Shown: one piece after another, positions 7,182 to 14,871 of the stretch
Position numbering within the stretch: the first letter of the stretch is position 1
Layout: every line of letters begins with the position of its first letter
Assembly (NCBI GenBank): GCA_045113775.1
Contig: JBGUJH010000082.1
Span: forward strand, 1-21,197
DNA from: CAG-791 sp045113775
Lineage (GTDB): Bacteria; Bacillota; Clostridia; Lachnospirales; Lachnospiraceae
DNA: 21,197 nucleotides
Direction: 5' to 3'
Program-made: the position numbers and the translations under genes
The notes under the pieces: generated by a model
Seen by the model: only the letters and a program-made list of their open reading frames with translations
Databases searched by the model: none
What the model was told of the DNA's origin: nothing

Positions 7182-7223
7182 AATTGAAACTCATTATATG
7201 CATGGGAAGCGGAACTCGGACAG

Positions 7224-7931
7224 ATGAACAAACCGTTTATTATATTTGAGAATGTTGAAAAGATATATCATATGGGAGAGGTGGAGATCAAGGCTGTAAA
7301 CGGAGCCGATTTTTCCATTGAAAAAGGAGAATTTACGGTCATAGTCGGGCCCAGCGGAGCGGGCAAGACTACGATCCTTAATATGCTCGGAGGAATGGAC
7401 AGCTGCACGAGCGGCAGGATCATTGTTGACGACAGAGAGGTGAGCAGCAGCACAGCTCGCGGACTTACTCAGTACAGGCGATATGACATAGGTTTTGTCT
7501 TTCAGTTTTACAACCTTGTCCAGAACCTGACAGCTCTGGAAAATGTGGAACTTGCCTCCCAGATCTGCCGCAATCCTCTGGACGCGCAGACTGTTATGAG
7601 AGAAGTGGGACTTGCGGACAGAATGAATAATTTTCCCTCCCAGCTTTCCGGAGGAGAGCAGCAGCGCGTCGCGATCGCAAGGGCGCTGGCCAAAAATCCC
7701 AAGCTTCTTCTGTGCGACGAACCTACAGGAGCTCTCGATTACGTGACAGGAAAACAGATCCTTGCGCTGCTGCAGAAGACCTGCCGCGACAGAGGGATGA
7801 CTGTTATAGTGATCACACATAATCTGGCTCTGACGCCCATGGCGGACAAGGTGATCCATATCCGCAACGGAAAAGTAGAGAAAATAGAGATAAATGATCA
7901 GCCGCTTCCGGTGGAACAGATCGAATGGTGA
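7224..7931 (+). CDS. ABC transporter ATP-binding protein, MacB/LolD type
   Basis: Cytoplasmic ATPase of 235 residues that would power the FtsX-type permease encoded immediately downstream. Walker A is GPSGAGKTT, the signature is LSGGEQQRVAIARAL, Walker B is LLLCDEPTGALD with catalytic Glu, and the switch His is in VIVITHNLAL. The EPTGALD sequence together with the partner permease places it in the MacB/LolD/FtsE group, which usually performs mechanotransmission rather than pumping substrate through the membrane. The ribosome binding site is weak (GGACAG region). The stop is 18 bp before the permease start, so the two are co-transcribed. Substrate is unknown; clostridial relatives are often linked to lipoprotein or antimicrobial-peptide handling. 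Confidence 0.93.
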   Translation: MNKPFIIFENVEKIYHMGEVEIKAVNGADFSIEKGEFTVIVGPSGAGKTTILNMLGGMDSCTSGRIIVDDREVSSSTARGLTQYRRYDIGFVFQFYNLVQNLTALENVELASQICRNPLDAQTVMREVGLADRMNNFPSQLSGGEQQRVAIARALAKNPKLLLCDEPTGALDYVTGKQILALLQKTCRDRGMTVIVITHNLALTPMADKVIHIRNGKVEKIEINDQPLPVEQIEW

Positions 7932-7949
7932 GCAGAAAGCGATATAGGA

Positions 7950-10523
7950 ATGGGAAGACATAACCACCTGTTGACCGATGCGGTCAGAGAGATAAGGCAT
8001 ACCAGGAAAAAATTCGTCTCTCTGCTTATAATGAATTTTCTTGCGGTTGGTTTTCTTGCCGGCCTTCGGATGACTGCGCCGGATATGAAACACTCTCTGG
8101 ACGTCTATTACGACGAACAGAATCTGATGGACCTGAGGATCATTTCTACGCTTGGGATGACGCAGGACGATATCGACGTGCTCAAGAGCTTTCATGATGA
8201 ATCCGGGATTCCGGCGATCACGGATGTAGAAGGAAGCAAATATCTGGATGCCCTGATAGGTGAGGATACAGTGACTGTCTTTTCTATGCCTGAGAAGATA
8301 AACCGCCTCAGGCTGACACAGGGAAGGCTTCCCGAGTCCGGCAGTGAATGCGTAGTAGAGCAGCTTCTTGCGGACAAACTCGGAATCAGGATTGGGGACA
8401 CGATAAGTATTAATACAGATGACGCGGACAAGCTGACGACGGAGTTCAGCGCGCTGAGCGAGCACACATTTACTGTCTGCGGGATGGCGATCAGCCCGAT
8501 GTACATATCCAAGACAAGAGGAAATTCGAGTATCGGCACAGGAATCGTCACTGCCTGGGTCAGCGTGCCGGAGGAAGTCTTCACGCAGGACTACTATACC
8601 GCAGTCTATCTGACAACAGACGAACTTGATCCTCTTGAATGTTATATAGATCAGGAATACAAAAGCAAATCCGATTCCCTTAAAGAAGCGTTGAAACCGC
8701 TGGGCAAAGAGAGGTCGGCTGCGCGCCATGAACAATTGATCAGGGAAGCCACCATTACGGATATGATGGCGCAGATCCTGAGTTCCGGGCTCGAATCAGT
8801 TAATGTGGAAAGCGGAAAGTGGTATATTCTGGGCAGGAACACTTTGGAGAGTTACGAAGAGTTTGCCATGGATTCTGACAGAATGAGCAATCTTGCGGAT
8901 GTCTTTCCCATGATCTTCTTCCTTGTGGCGGCGCTCAGTTCTCTCACTACGATGACGAGAATGGTAGAGGACCACCGAACTGAGATCGGGTGCATGAAAG
9001 CAATGGGATTTTCGGGAAGGGACGTCGGCATCAAATATATAGGATATGCGGCAGCTTCCAGCCTGACAGGAGGCCTAGCAGGATGGATCATCGGAATCCT
9101 TGCGATTCCCGGGATCATATACTATGAGTGGGGGCTTGAGTATCTGCTTCCGCCGATGAGATTTATGGTCTCTGCGGTCGTTTTCGCTTACTCGGTTGGT
9201 CTTGCTGTTCTGGCGACCGCCGGATCAGCCGCGGCTGCATGTATGACAACACTGACTGCATCAGCGGCTTCACTCATGCGGCCCAGGGCTCCCAGACCCG
9301 GAAAGAGAGTTCTCCTTGAGAGGATTCCGATAATTTGGTCAAGGCTGTCATTTATACAGAAAGTGAGTGTAAGGAACCTGTTTCGCTACAAGCGAAGATT
9401 TTGGATGACAGTGGCCGGAATCGGCGGATGCACGGCGCTTGTGGTAACAGGTCTGGGACTGAGGGATTCAATTTTCGATATTTTGGCATGGCAGTTTGAC
9501 GAGATCACATGCTATGACGCGGCCCTGGGACTCTCCGAGGAGATCCACGCAGCCGATAAAATGAAGCTGAAAGAGACGCTGGATGAGAGCGCTTCGATCC
9601 AAGGATATCAGGAATGTAATGAGAGCTGGATGACCTTCGAGACCGAAAACGGCAAGGTCGAAAACGTCAGTGTGATCTGCGTCGACGATCTTCATGCCCT
9701 GGACGGCTTTATGAATCTTCGCCACAGGGAGCAGGGCGGCGGAATTAATGCAAAATACAGAGAATTATTCAATTCTCCGCTCGATATGGAGCCGGATGGA
9801 ATTATAATAGATGAGAAAATGGCTGAGATCCTGGATGTGGGCGTCGGAAGTGAAATTACGCTCAGAAACGCGGACGAAGAGGAGTTTACCGGGGTGATCT
9901 CGGACATCACGGAGAACTATGTCAACCATTACGCGTATATGACCAGAAAATGCATGAAGAACATGACGGGAGACTGGCCTTTATACAACACGGTCCTGGT
10001 ACGTCTGTCCGAGGGAGTCCGGGAAGAGGAAGTCGCGAAAAAGCTGATCTCTCTGGAGGGGGTAATATCCTATAATCGGATCGATCAGATGAGAACGAGA
10101 TTTGAGAACAGCATCAGAAGCATCAACGCGATCATAGTGATCATTATAGCTGCAGCTGCGCTCCTTGCATTTCTGGTCCTTTTCAACCTTACTAATATTA
10201 ATGTCACGGAGAGGATCCGGGAACTGGCTACGCTCAAGGTCCTGGGTTTCTACGACGCTGAGACTGCGTCGTATGTATACAGGGAAAACGGTTTCCTGAC
10301 TCTGATCGGGGCGGCAGCCGGACTGTTTATGGGGAAATGGCTCCACAGCTGGCTGATCAGGACGATCGAAGTTGATTATCTGATGTTTGGGAGAAGTGTA
10401 CATCCGCAGAGTTTTGTGATCGCCGCTGTCCTGACATTTCTGTTCTCGTTTTCCGTAAATTTCTTCTCCTTCTTCACGATCAGGGATATAGATATGATCG
10501 AGTCCCTGAAATCAGTAGAATGA
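7950..10523 (+). CDS. FtsX-family ABC transporter permease, two FtsX modules
   Basis: 857-residue membrane protein, partner of the upstream ATPase. One membrane helix near residues 21-40 is followed by a large extracellular domain (about 45-310). A first FtsX module has helices near 312-335, 368-395 and 405-430. A second anchor near 483-505 leads to another extracellular domain (510-720), then a second FtsX module with helices near 725-750, 780-800 and 820-845. The order helix-ectodomain-three helices occurs twice, the ten-segment-like arrangement of large Gram-positive FtsX/MacB-type permeases. ELATLKVLGF and TEIGCMKAMGFSGRD are the cytoplasmic coupling segments typical of the family. The substrate cannot be read from sequence. 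No two-component system is adjacent. Confidence 0.9.
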   Translation: MGRHNHLLTDAVREIRHTRKKFVSLLIMNFLAVGFLAGLRMTAPDMKHSLDVYYDEQNLMDLRIISTLGMTQDDIDVLKSFHDESGIPAITDVEGSKYLDALIGEDTVTVFSMPEKINRLRLTQGRLPESGSECVVEQLLADKLGIRIGDTISINTDDADKLTTEFSALSEHTFTVCGMAISPMYISKTRGNSSIGTGIVTAWVSVPEEVFTQDYYTAVYLTTDELDPLECYIDQEYKSKSDSLKEALKPLGKERSAARHEQLIREATITDMMAQILSSGLESVNVESGKWYILGRNTLESYEEFAMDSDRMSNLADVFPMIFFLVAALSSLTTMTRMVEDHRTEIGCMKAMGFSGRDVGIKYIGYAAASSLTGGLAGWIIGILAIPGIIYYEWGLEYLLPPMRFMVSAVVFAYSVGLAVLATAGSAAAACMTTLTASAASLMRPRAPRPGKRVLLERIPIIWSRLSFIQKVSVRNLFRYKRRFWMTVAGIGGCTALVVTGLGLRDSIFDILAWQFDEITCYDAALGLSEEIHAADKMKLKETLDESASIQGYQECNESWMTFETENGKVENVSVICVDDLHALDGFMNLRHREQGGGINAKYRELFNSPLDMEPDGIIIDEKMAEILDVGVGSEITLRNADEEEFTGVISDITENYVNHYAYMTRKCMKNMTGDWPLYNTVLVRLSEGVREEEVAKKLISLEGVISYNRIDQMRTRFENSIRSINAIIVIIIAAAALLAFLVLFNLTNINVTERIRELATLKVLGFYDAETASYVYRENGFLTLIGAAAGLFMGKWLHSWLIRTIEVDYLMFGRSVHPQSFVIAAVLTFLFSFSVNFFSFFTIRDIDMIESLKSVE

Positions 10524-10584
10524 CCGGAGAGAGACGCGGGCCGTGACCGGACATCGGGAAATACGCATAGAGGAAATAGGCTGA

Positions 10585-10983
10585 ATGAAAAGAAAAAAAG
10601 GCAGAATTATACTGGGCACCACTGCAGTTGCAGCCGCGCTGACACTCGGGGGATGCTCCGGAGGGGGCAATACGGCGCCGCAAACCGGAAATACCGCGGA
10701 AGTGACGGCGGATACAGCCGTTGAAGCGGAGACTGCGGAAGCGCCTCAGGCGGCACATACAGAAGAAGCAGCCCAAGAGGCGAAGACAGAAGGCGCACCG
10801 CAGGCGGCACATACAGCAGAAACGGAACAAGAGGCGGCTGCTGCAGAGACGGCTTCTGAAGCGCTGACAGAGGGTGAACCTCAGAACGAAGAAAACGCTG
10901 GTGAAACGATCAGGGACTTTGAAGTTTTTGATCCGGAAGACAATTACAATGTTGTTGTGTATGGTCCGCCAAAAGATAAATGA
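10585..10983 (+). CDS. Small Ala/Glu/Thr-rich lipoprotein
   Basis: 132-residue predicted lipoprotein. A basic N-terminus (MKRKKGR) and hydrophobic stretch end in a lipobox LGGC, with lipidated Cys24. The middle is low complexity and includes two copies of an 18-residue unit starting APQAAHT (residues 53 and 71; 54-bp period). The C-terminus is different, ordered-looking and probably the functional part: FEVFDPEDNYNVVVYGPPKDK region, residues 112-132. AGAGGAAA precedes the start. It lies 61 bp after the permease and 18 bp before the ABC exporter half, in the same operon, so it may be an extracytoplasmic accessory. I do not recognise a named family. Confidence 0.75.
   Translation: MKRKKGRIILGTTAVAAALTLGGCSGGGNTAPQTGNTAEVTADTAVEAETAEAPQAAHTEEAAQEAKTEGAPQAAHTAETEQEAAAAETASEALTEGEPQNEENAGETIRDFEVFDPEDNYNVVVYGPPKDK
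10738..10845 (+). repeat. Two 54-bp in-frame repeats inside the lipoprotein gene
   Basis: Units beginning at about 10738 and 10792 share CAGGCGGCACATACAG exactly and encode the 18-residue APQAAHT repeat. The linker length may therefore vary between strains. Confidence 0.7.
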
Positions 10984-11001
10984 TAAAGAGAGGGATCAGA
11001 G

Positions 11002-12747
11002 ATGCTGAGAACACTTTTAAAATACATCGGAGAATTCAAGACCACAGCCTTTCTCACTCCTATGTGCATGATCGGAGAGGTAATCTGTGAAATGATCATT
11101 CCGGTACTCATGGGAAGGATCGTCGATGTCGGAATCGGCGGTTCTGATATGAACTATATCATAAGGACCGGCCTGATCATGCTTGCGGTTGCCCTTATGG
11201 GCCTGCTCTTCGGCATTCTCGGAGGCGTATTCGGAGCAAAGGCTTCTGCCGGATTCGCGAGAAACCTCAGAAAGGCCATGCACGACAATATTCAGACTTT
11301 CTCCTTTTCAAGCATTGATAAGTTTTCCTCTTCAAGCCTTGTGACAAGACTGACGACGGACGTCACCAATATACAGAACGCTTTTCAGATGATCCTGAGA
11401 ATGGCTATGAGAGCGCCTGCTTCCATGATCATCGCGATGGTGATGTCTTTCATTATCAGTCCCCGGCTTGCCAGCATCTACCTGGCAGCGGTATTCCTGC
11501 TGGCCAGCATCATGTTCCTGATCATGAGAAGGGCGACTAAATATTTCCGGCAGGTCTTCAGAAGATATGATGATCTCAACAACAGCGTACAGGAAAACGT
11601 ATCGTCCATTCGCGTCGTTAAGGCCTATGTGAGAGAAGAGTACGAGATCAGTAAATTCCATAAGGCGGCTGAAAACATTTATGAAATGTTTATCAAGGCA
11701 GAGATGAACATAGCCGGTGTCTCCCCTATCATGATGACAGTAGTTTACGGATGCATCCTGCTGATCAGCTGGTTCGGAGCACATCTGATCGTCGGCGGTG
11801 AGCTGCAGACGGGCCAGCTCATGAGCCTGCTCGCATACTGCATGAACATCCTCATGAGCCTGATGATGCTCTCAGTGGTGTTTGTCATGATCACCATGTC
11901 TGAGGCGAGCGCCAAGAGAATCGCAGAAGTCATTGAAGAAAAGAGCGATCTGACCAATCCGGAAAACCCCGTCATGGAAGTTCCGGACGGAAGTATCCGC
12001 TTCGATGACGTGGATTTCTCCTACAGGCCGGGCACAGGCGACCCTGTTCTGAAAGATATTAACCTGGATATCAGATCCGGGGAGAGCATCGGGATCATCG
12101 GAGGAACGGGCAGCGCGAAATCATCGCTGGTAAATCTGATCAGCCGTCTCTATGACGTCACGCAGGGGAAGGTCATCGTCGGAGGAAATGACGTCCGTGA
12201 CTATGACCTGGATACTCTTAGGAATCAGGTTTCTGTGGTTCTTCAGAAAAACGTGCTTTTCAGTGGGACGATCCTGGACAATCTCCGCTGGGGAGATAAA
12301 AACGCTACGGAAGAGGAGTGCATTAGAGCCTGTCAGATGGCCTGCGCGGATGAATTTATTCAGAAAATGCCGGAAGGCTATAATACCTGGATCGAGCAGG
12401 GCGGATCAAACGTCTCCGGAGGACAGAAGCAGAGGCTTTGTATAGCCAGGGCGCTTCTAAAAAAGCCCAAAATATTGATCCTGGATGACAGCACGAGCGC
12501 GGTAGATACTGCTACAGACGCCAAGATCAGAAAGGCATTCCGCGAGGAAATCCCCGGAACAACGAAACTGATCATCGCGCAGAGAATTTCCAGTGTCAAG
12601 GACTGTGACCGGATCATAGTAATGGATGAAGGGCGGGTAAACGGATTCGGAACCCATGATGAACTCCTTGCGGGCAACAAGATCTACAGGGAAGTCTATG
12701 AGTCCCAGGTCGGAGGCGGCAGCGCTGACTTTGACAAGAAAGAATAA
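11002..12747 (+). CDS. ABC exporter half-transporter, degenerate-site subunit
   Basis: 581-residue type IV ABC exporter half: six membrane helices in about residues 1-310, then an ATPase domain. Walker A is GGTGSAKSS (K373) and the signature VSGGQ is canonical. The catalytic Glu after Walker B is Asp (LILDDSTSAVD, D496), and the switch His is Gln (IIAQRISS, Q527). These changes mark the subunit whose own ATP site hydrolyses poorly in heterodimeric exporters such as TM287/288, BmrCD or LmrCD. Its intact signature would complete the active site formed with the next gene product. GAGAGGGATC precedes the ATG; the gap to the lipoprotein is 18 bp. Such pairs commonly export drugs or peptides; the substrate here is unknown. 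Confidence 0.93.
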   Translation: MLRTLLKYIGEFKTTAFLTPMCMIGEVICEMIIPVLMGRIVDVGIGGSDMNYIIRTGLIMLAVALMGLLFGILGGVFGAKASAGFARNLRKAMHDNIQTFSFSSIDKFSSSSLVTRLTTDVTNIQNAFQMILRMAMRAPASMIIAMVMSFIISPRLASIYLAAVFLLASIMFLIMRRATKYFRQVFRRYDDLNNSVQENVSSIRVVKAYVREEYEISKFHKAAENIYEMFIKAEMNIAGVSPIMMTVVYGCILLISWFGAHLIVGGELQTGQLMSLLAYCMNILMSLMMLSVVFVMITMSEASAKRIAEVIEEKSDLTNPENPVMEVPDGSIRFDDVDFSYRPGTGDPVLKDINLDIRSGESIGIIGGTGSAKSSLVNLISRLYDVTQGKVIVGGNDVRDYDLDTLRNQVSVVLQKNVLFSGTILDNLRWGDKNATEEECIRACQMACADEFIQKMPEGYNTWIEQGGSNVSGGQKQRLCIARALLKKPKILILDDSTSAVDTATDAKIRKAFREEIPGTTKLIIAQRISSVKDCDRIIVMDEGRVNGFGTHDELLAGNKIYREVYESQVGGGSADFDKKE

Positions 12748-12751
12748 CATA

Positions 12752-12765
12752 GGGGGATGTTCCCC
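12752..12765 (+). other. Small G/C hairpin between the two exporter genes
   Basis: GGGGA (12753-12757), loop TGT, TCCCC (12761-12765), directly after the first exporter stop codon. The core AGGGGGATG resembles the G-run/C-run core of the palindromes at 7039-7093 but lacks the ACTCA/TGAGT arms. It may be a degenerate copy or a simple attenuating or stabilising hairpin. Confidence 0.45.
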
Positions 12766-12794
12766 GGTCATCATTTTCGTGGAGGATATAGGAA

Positions 12795-14738
12795 ATGGCG
12801 GAAGAAAAAAGTCAGGAATTTAAAGGGCCGGGCGGCAGACGCATGGCGGGAAGGCCGCGCCCCAAAGTTGATAATCCCGGGCTCCTCTTCAAGAGAATAA
12901 TGAGCTATGTGTTCAAGTATTACGGAATTCAGATAATTGTAGTATTGCTGTGCATTGTTTTGTCTGTCTTTGCCAATGTGCAGGGAACGATGTTCACGAG
13001 AACTCTGATCGACAATTACATTACCCCGATGATCGGGCAGCCGAATCCGGATTACGGTCCGCTGCTCGGAGCGATGGCGAGAGTGGCCTGTTTCTACGGA
13101 GTCGGTATCATCGCCGCATTTACGCAGCAGGTGATCATGGTACATGTCAATCAGGGCACGCTCAAAAGATTGAGGGAAGACCTTTTCGATCATATGGAGT
13201 CTCTCCCCATCAAATATTTTGATACACATTCCCACGGCGACATAATGTCTGTTTACACAAACGACATTGATACGCTCAGACAGATGATCAGCCAGAGTAT
13301 CCCGCAGCTGTTCAACAGCGCGATCACGATCGTCAGTATTTTGTCCATGATGCTGGTACTCAGTATCCCACTGACATTACTGACACTGGCCATGGTGGCC
13401 TTGATGCTGTTCACTACAATGCAGGTGACAAAGCGGTCGGGCAGAAATTTCATTGCCCAGCAGAAAAACATCGGTAAGCTCAACGGATTTGTCGAGGAGA
13501 CGATGACGGGACAGAAGGTAGTCAAGGTCTTCTGCCACGAAGAGGAGGCAATAAAGACCTTTGACGAGCTGAACGAGGAGCTGTATCAGAGCGCTTACAA
13601 GGCAAATGCTTTCGCAAATATCATCGGACCGGTCAATGCCCAGATGGGAAACGCCAACTATGTCGTTGTGGCTCTCGTGGGAGGTCTGCTCGCACTGAAC
13701 TCCTATGCCGGATTTACGGTAGGAGGCCTGGCCAGTTTCCTTACGTTCAACAAGAGCTTCAGCATGCCGATCAACCAGGTGAGCATGCAGTTCAACAGTA
13801 TCATCATGGCGCTTGCCGGCGCGGAACGTGTCTTCAAGCTGCTGGATGAAAAGCCGGAGACCGATGAGGGATACGTCATGCTGGTCAACTGCGAATATGA
13901 TGAGAGCGGCAATATCGTCGAGACAGAGAAGCACACGGGACAGTGGGCGTGGAAGCATTATCACAAGCAGTCCGACCACAGCACGACTTATCAGAAACTG
14001 GAAGGCGACGTAACTTTCAACCATGTCGATTTCGGCTACAGGGACGACAAGATGGTCCTTCACGACATCGTGATCCATGCAAAGCCGGGTGAAAAAGTTG
14101 CCCTGGTCGGTTCCACAGGTGCAGGCAAGACGACGATCACTAATCTGATCAACCGATTCTATGACATTCAGGACGGCAAGATCAGATATGACAATATCAA
14201 TATCAACAAGATCAAGAAAGCGGACCTGAGGCGGTCCCTCGGAATTGTACTTCAGGACACACATCTGTTTACCGGCACTGTCAGGGATAACATCCGCTAC
14301 GGAAAACTTGACGCGACTGAGGAAGAGATCGTGGCGGCAGCTAAACTCGCCAATGCGGACAGCTTTATCAGAAGACTTCCGCAGGGATATGACACTATGC
14401 TTAAGGGGGACGGAGCTAATCTGTCCCAGGGACAGAGGCAGCTTCTGGCAATTGCCAGAGCGGCGATCGCCGACCCGCCGGTCCTGATCCTTGATGAGGC
14501 GACCAGTTCCATCGATACGAGAACTGAGAAGATCGTCCAGGACGGAATGGACAAGCTGATGCATGGAAGAACGACATTCGTGATCGCGCACAGGCTTTCC
14601 ACGATCAAGAACAGTGATACGATACTGGTACTTGAACAGGGGCGCATAGTCGAGAGAGGAAATCATGAAGAGCTCCTGGAACAGAAAGGACGCTATTACC
14701 AGTTGTACACCGGCAAGAGCGATGCGCTCACCGCGTAA
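12795..14738 (+). CDS. ABC exporter half-transporter, catalytic-site subunit
   Basis: 647-residue partner of the preceding gene. An N-terminal Gly/Arg/Pro-rich cytoplasmic segment (GPGGRRMAGRPRPK) precedes six membrane helices (about 35-340) and the ATPase domain. Walker A is GSTGAGKTT (K445), Walker B has the catalytic Glu (LILDEATSSID, E568) and the switch His is present (VIAHRLST, H599). The signature is LSQGQ (543-547) instead of LSGGQ. This is the reciprocal of the partner, so one composite ATP site is consensus and one degenerate. An insertion of about 45 residues (roughly 355-400, with TGQWAWKHYHK) lies between the membrane and ATPase domains. AGGATATAGGAA precedes the ATG. The stop codon is the first part of a palindrome. 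Confidence 0.94.
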   Translation: MAEEKSQEFKGPGGRRMAGRPRPKVDNPGLLFKRIMSYVFKYYGIQIIVVLLCIVLSVFANVQGTMFTRTLIDNYITPMIGQPNPDYGPLLGAMARVACFYGVGIIAAFTQQVIMVHVNQGTLKRLREDLFDHMESLPIKYFDTHSHGDIMSVYTNDIDTLRQMISQSIPQLFNSAITIVSILSMMLVLSIPLTLLTLAMVALMLFTTMQVTKRSGRNFIAQQKNIGKLNGFVEETMTGQKVVKVFCHEEEAIKTFDELNEELYQSAYKANAFANIIGPVNAQMGNANYVVVALVGGLLALNSYAGFTVGGLASFLTFNKSFSMPINQVSMQFNSIIMALAGAERVFKLLDEKPETDEGYVMLVNCEYDESGNIVETEKHTGQWAWKHYHKQSDHSTTYQKLEGDVTFNHVDFGYRDDKMVLHDIVIHAKPGEKVALVGSTGAGKTTITNLINRFYDIQDGKIRYDNININKIKKADLRRSLGIVLQDTHLFTGTVRDNIRYGKLDATEEEIVAAAKLANADSFIRRLPQGYDTMLKGDGANLSQGQRQLLAIARAAIADPPVLILDEATSSIDTRTEKIVQDGMDKLMHGRTTFVIAHRLSTIKNSDTILVLEQGRIVERGNHEELLEQKGRYYQLYTGKSDALTA

Positions 14739-14766
14739 ACTCAGGTGGGAAGTTTCCCACTGAGTT
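14738..14766 (+). repeat. ACTCA/TGAGT palindrome preceding repeat copy C
   Basis: AACTCA (14738-14743), bulged G, GTGGGAA (14745-14751), loop GT, TTCCCAC (14754-14760), TGAGTT (14761-14766): a 13-bp stem. It begins on the last base of the exporter stop codon and ends 3 bp before repeat copy C. The arms match the palindromes before copy B while the core differs (GTGGGAA rather than a G-run) and still pairs. Only TTT follows, so any terminator activity would be weak. Confidence 0.75.
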
Positions 14767-14769
14767 TAC

Positions 14770-14853
14770 TGATGCACACGCGTGCGGAAAGGAAGATGTT
14801 GCCTTACAGGCAACCCGCACGCGGCGCAGCGGCTCGCTTCGCGAGCACTGAAT
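14770..14853 (+). repeat. Dispersed three-stem element, copy C
   Basis: Nearly identical to copy A. Outer stem 14779-14787 with 14815-14823, bulge AAAGGAAGAT, inner stem 14798-14803 with 14809-14814 (loop TTACA). The third hairpin has loop TTC and loses one terminal pair because C becomes A at 14847. It ends 18 nt before the M13 peptidase ATG, almost the same distance as copy A to the VanZ start. Confidence 0.9.
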
Positions 14854-14871
14854 TAAGGACGGAGAACAGAA

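Noticed and set aside
7194..8735. 513-codon minus-strand open frame opposite the ABC ATPase and permease
   Set aside because: It is antisense to two well-supported genes, crosses their junction, and has no recognisable domain.
13377..14666. 429-codon minus-strand open frame opposite the second exporter half
   Set aside because: It shadows a conserved ABC gene and its translation shows no family motif.
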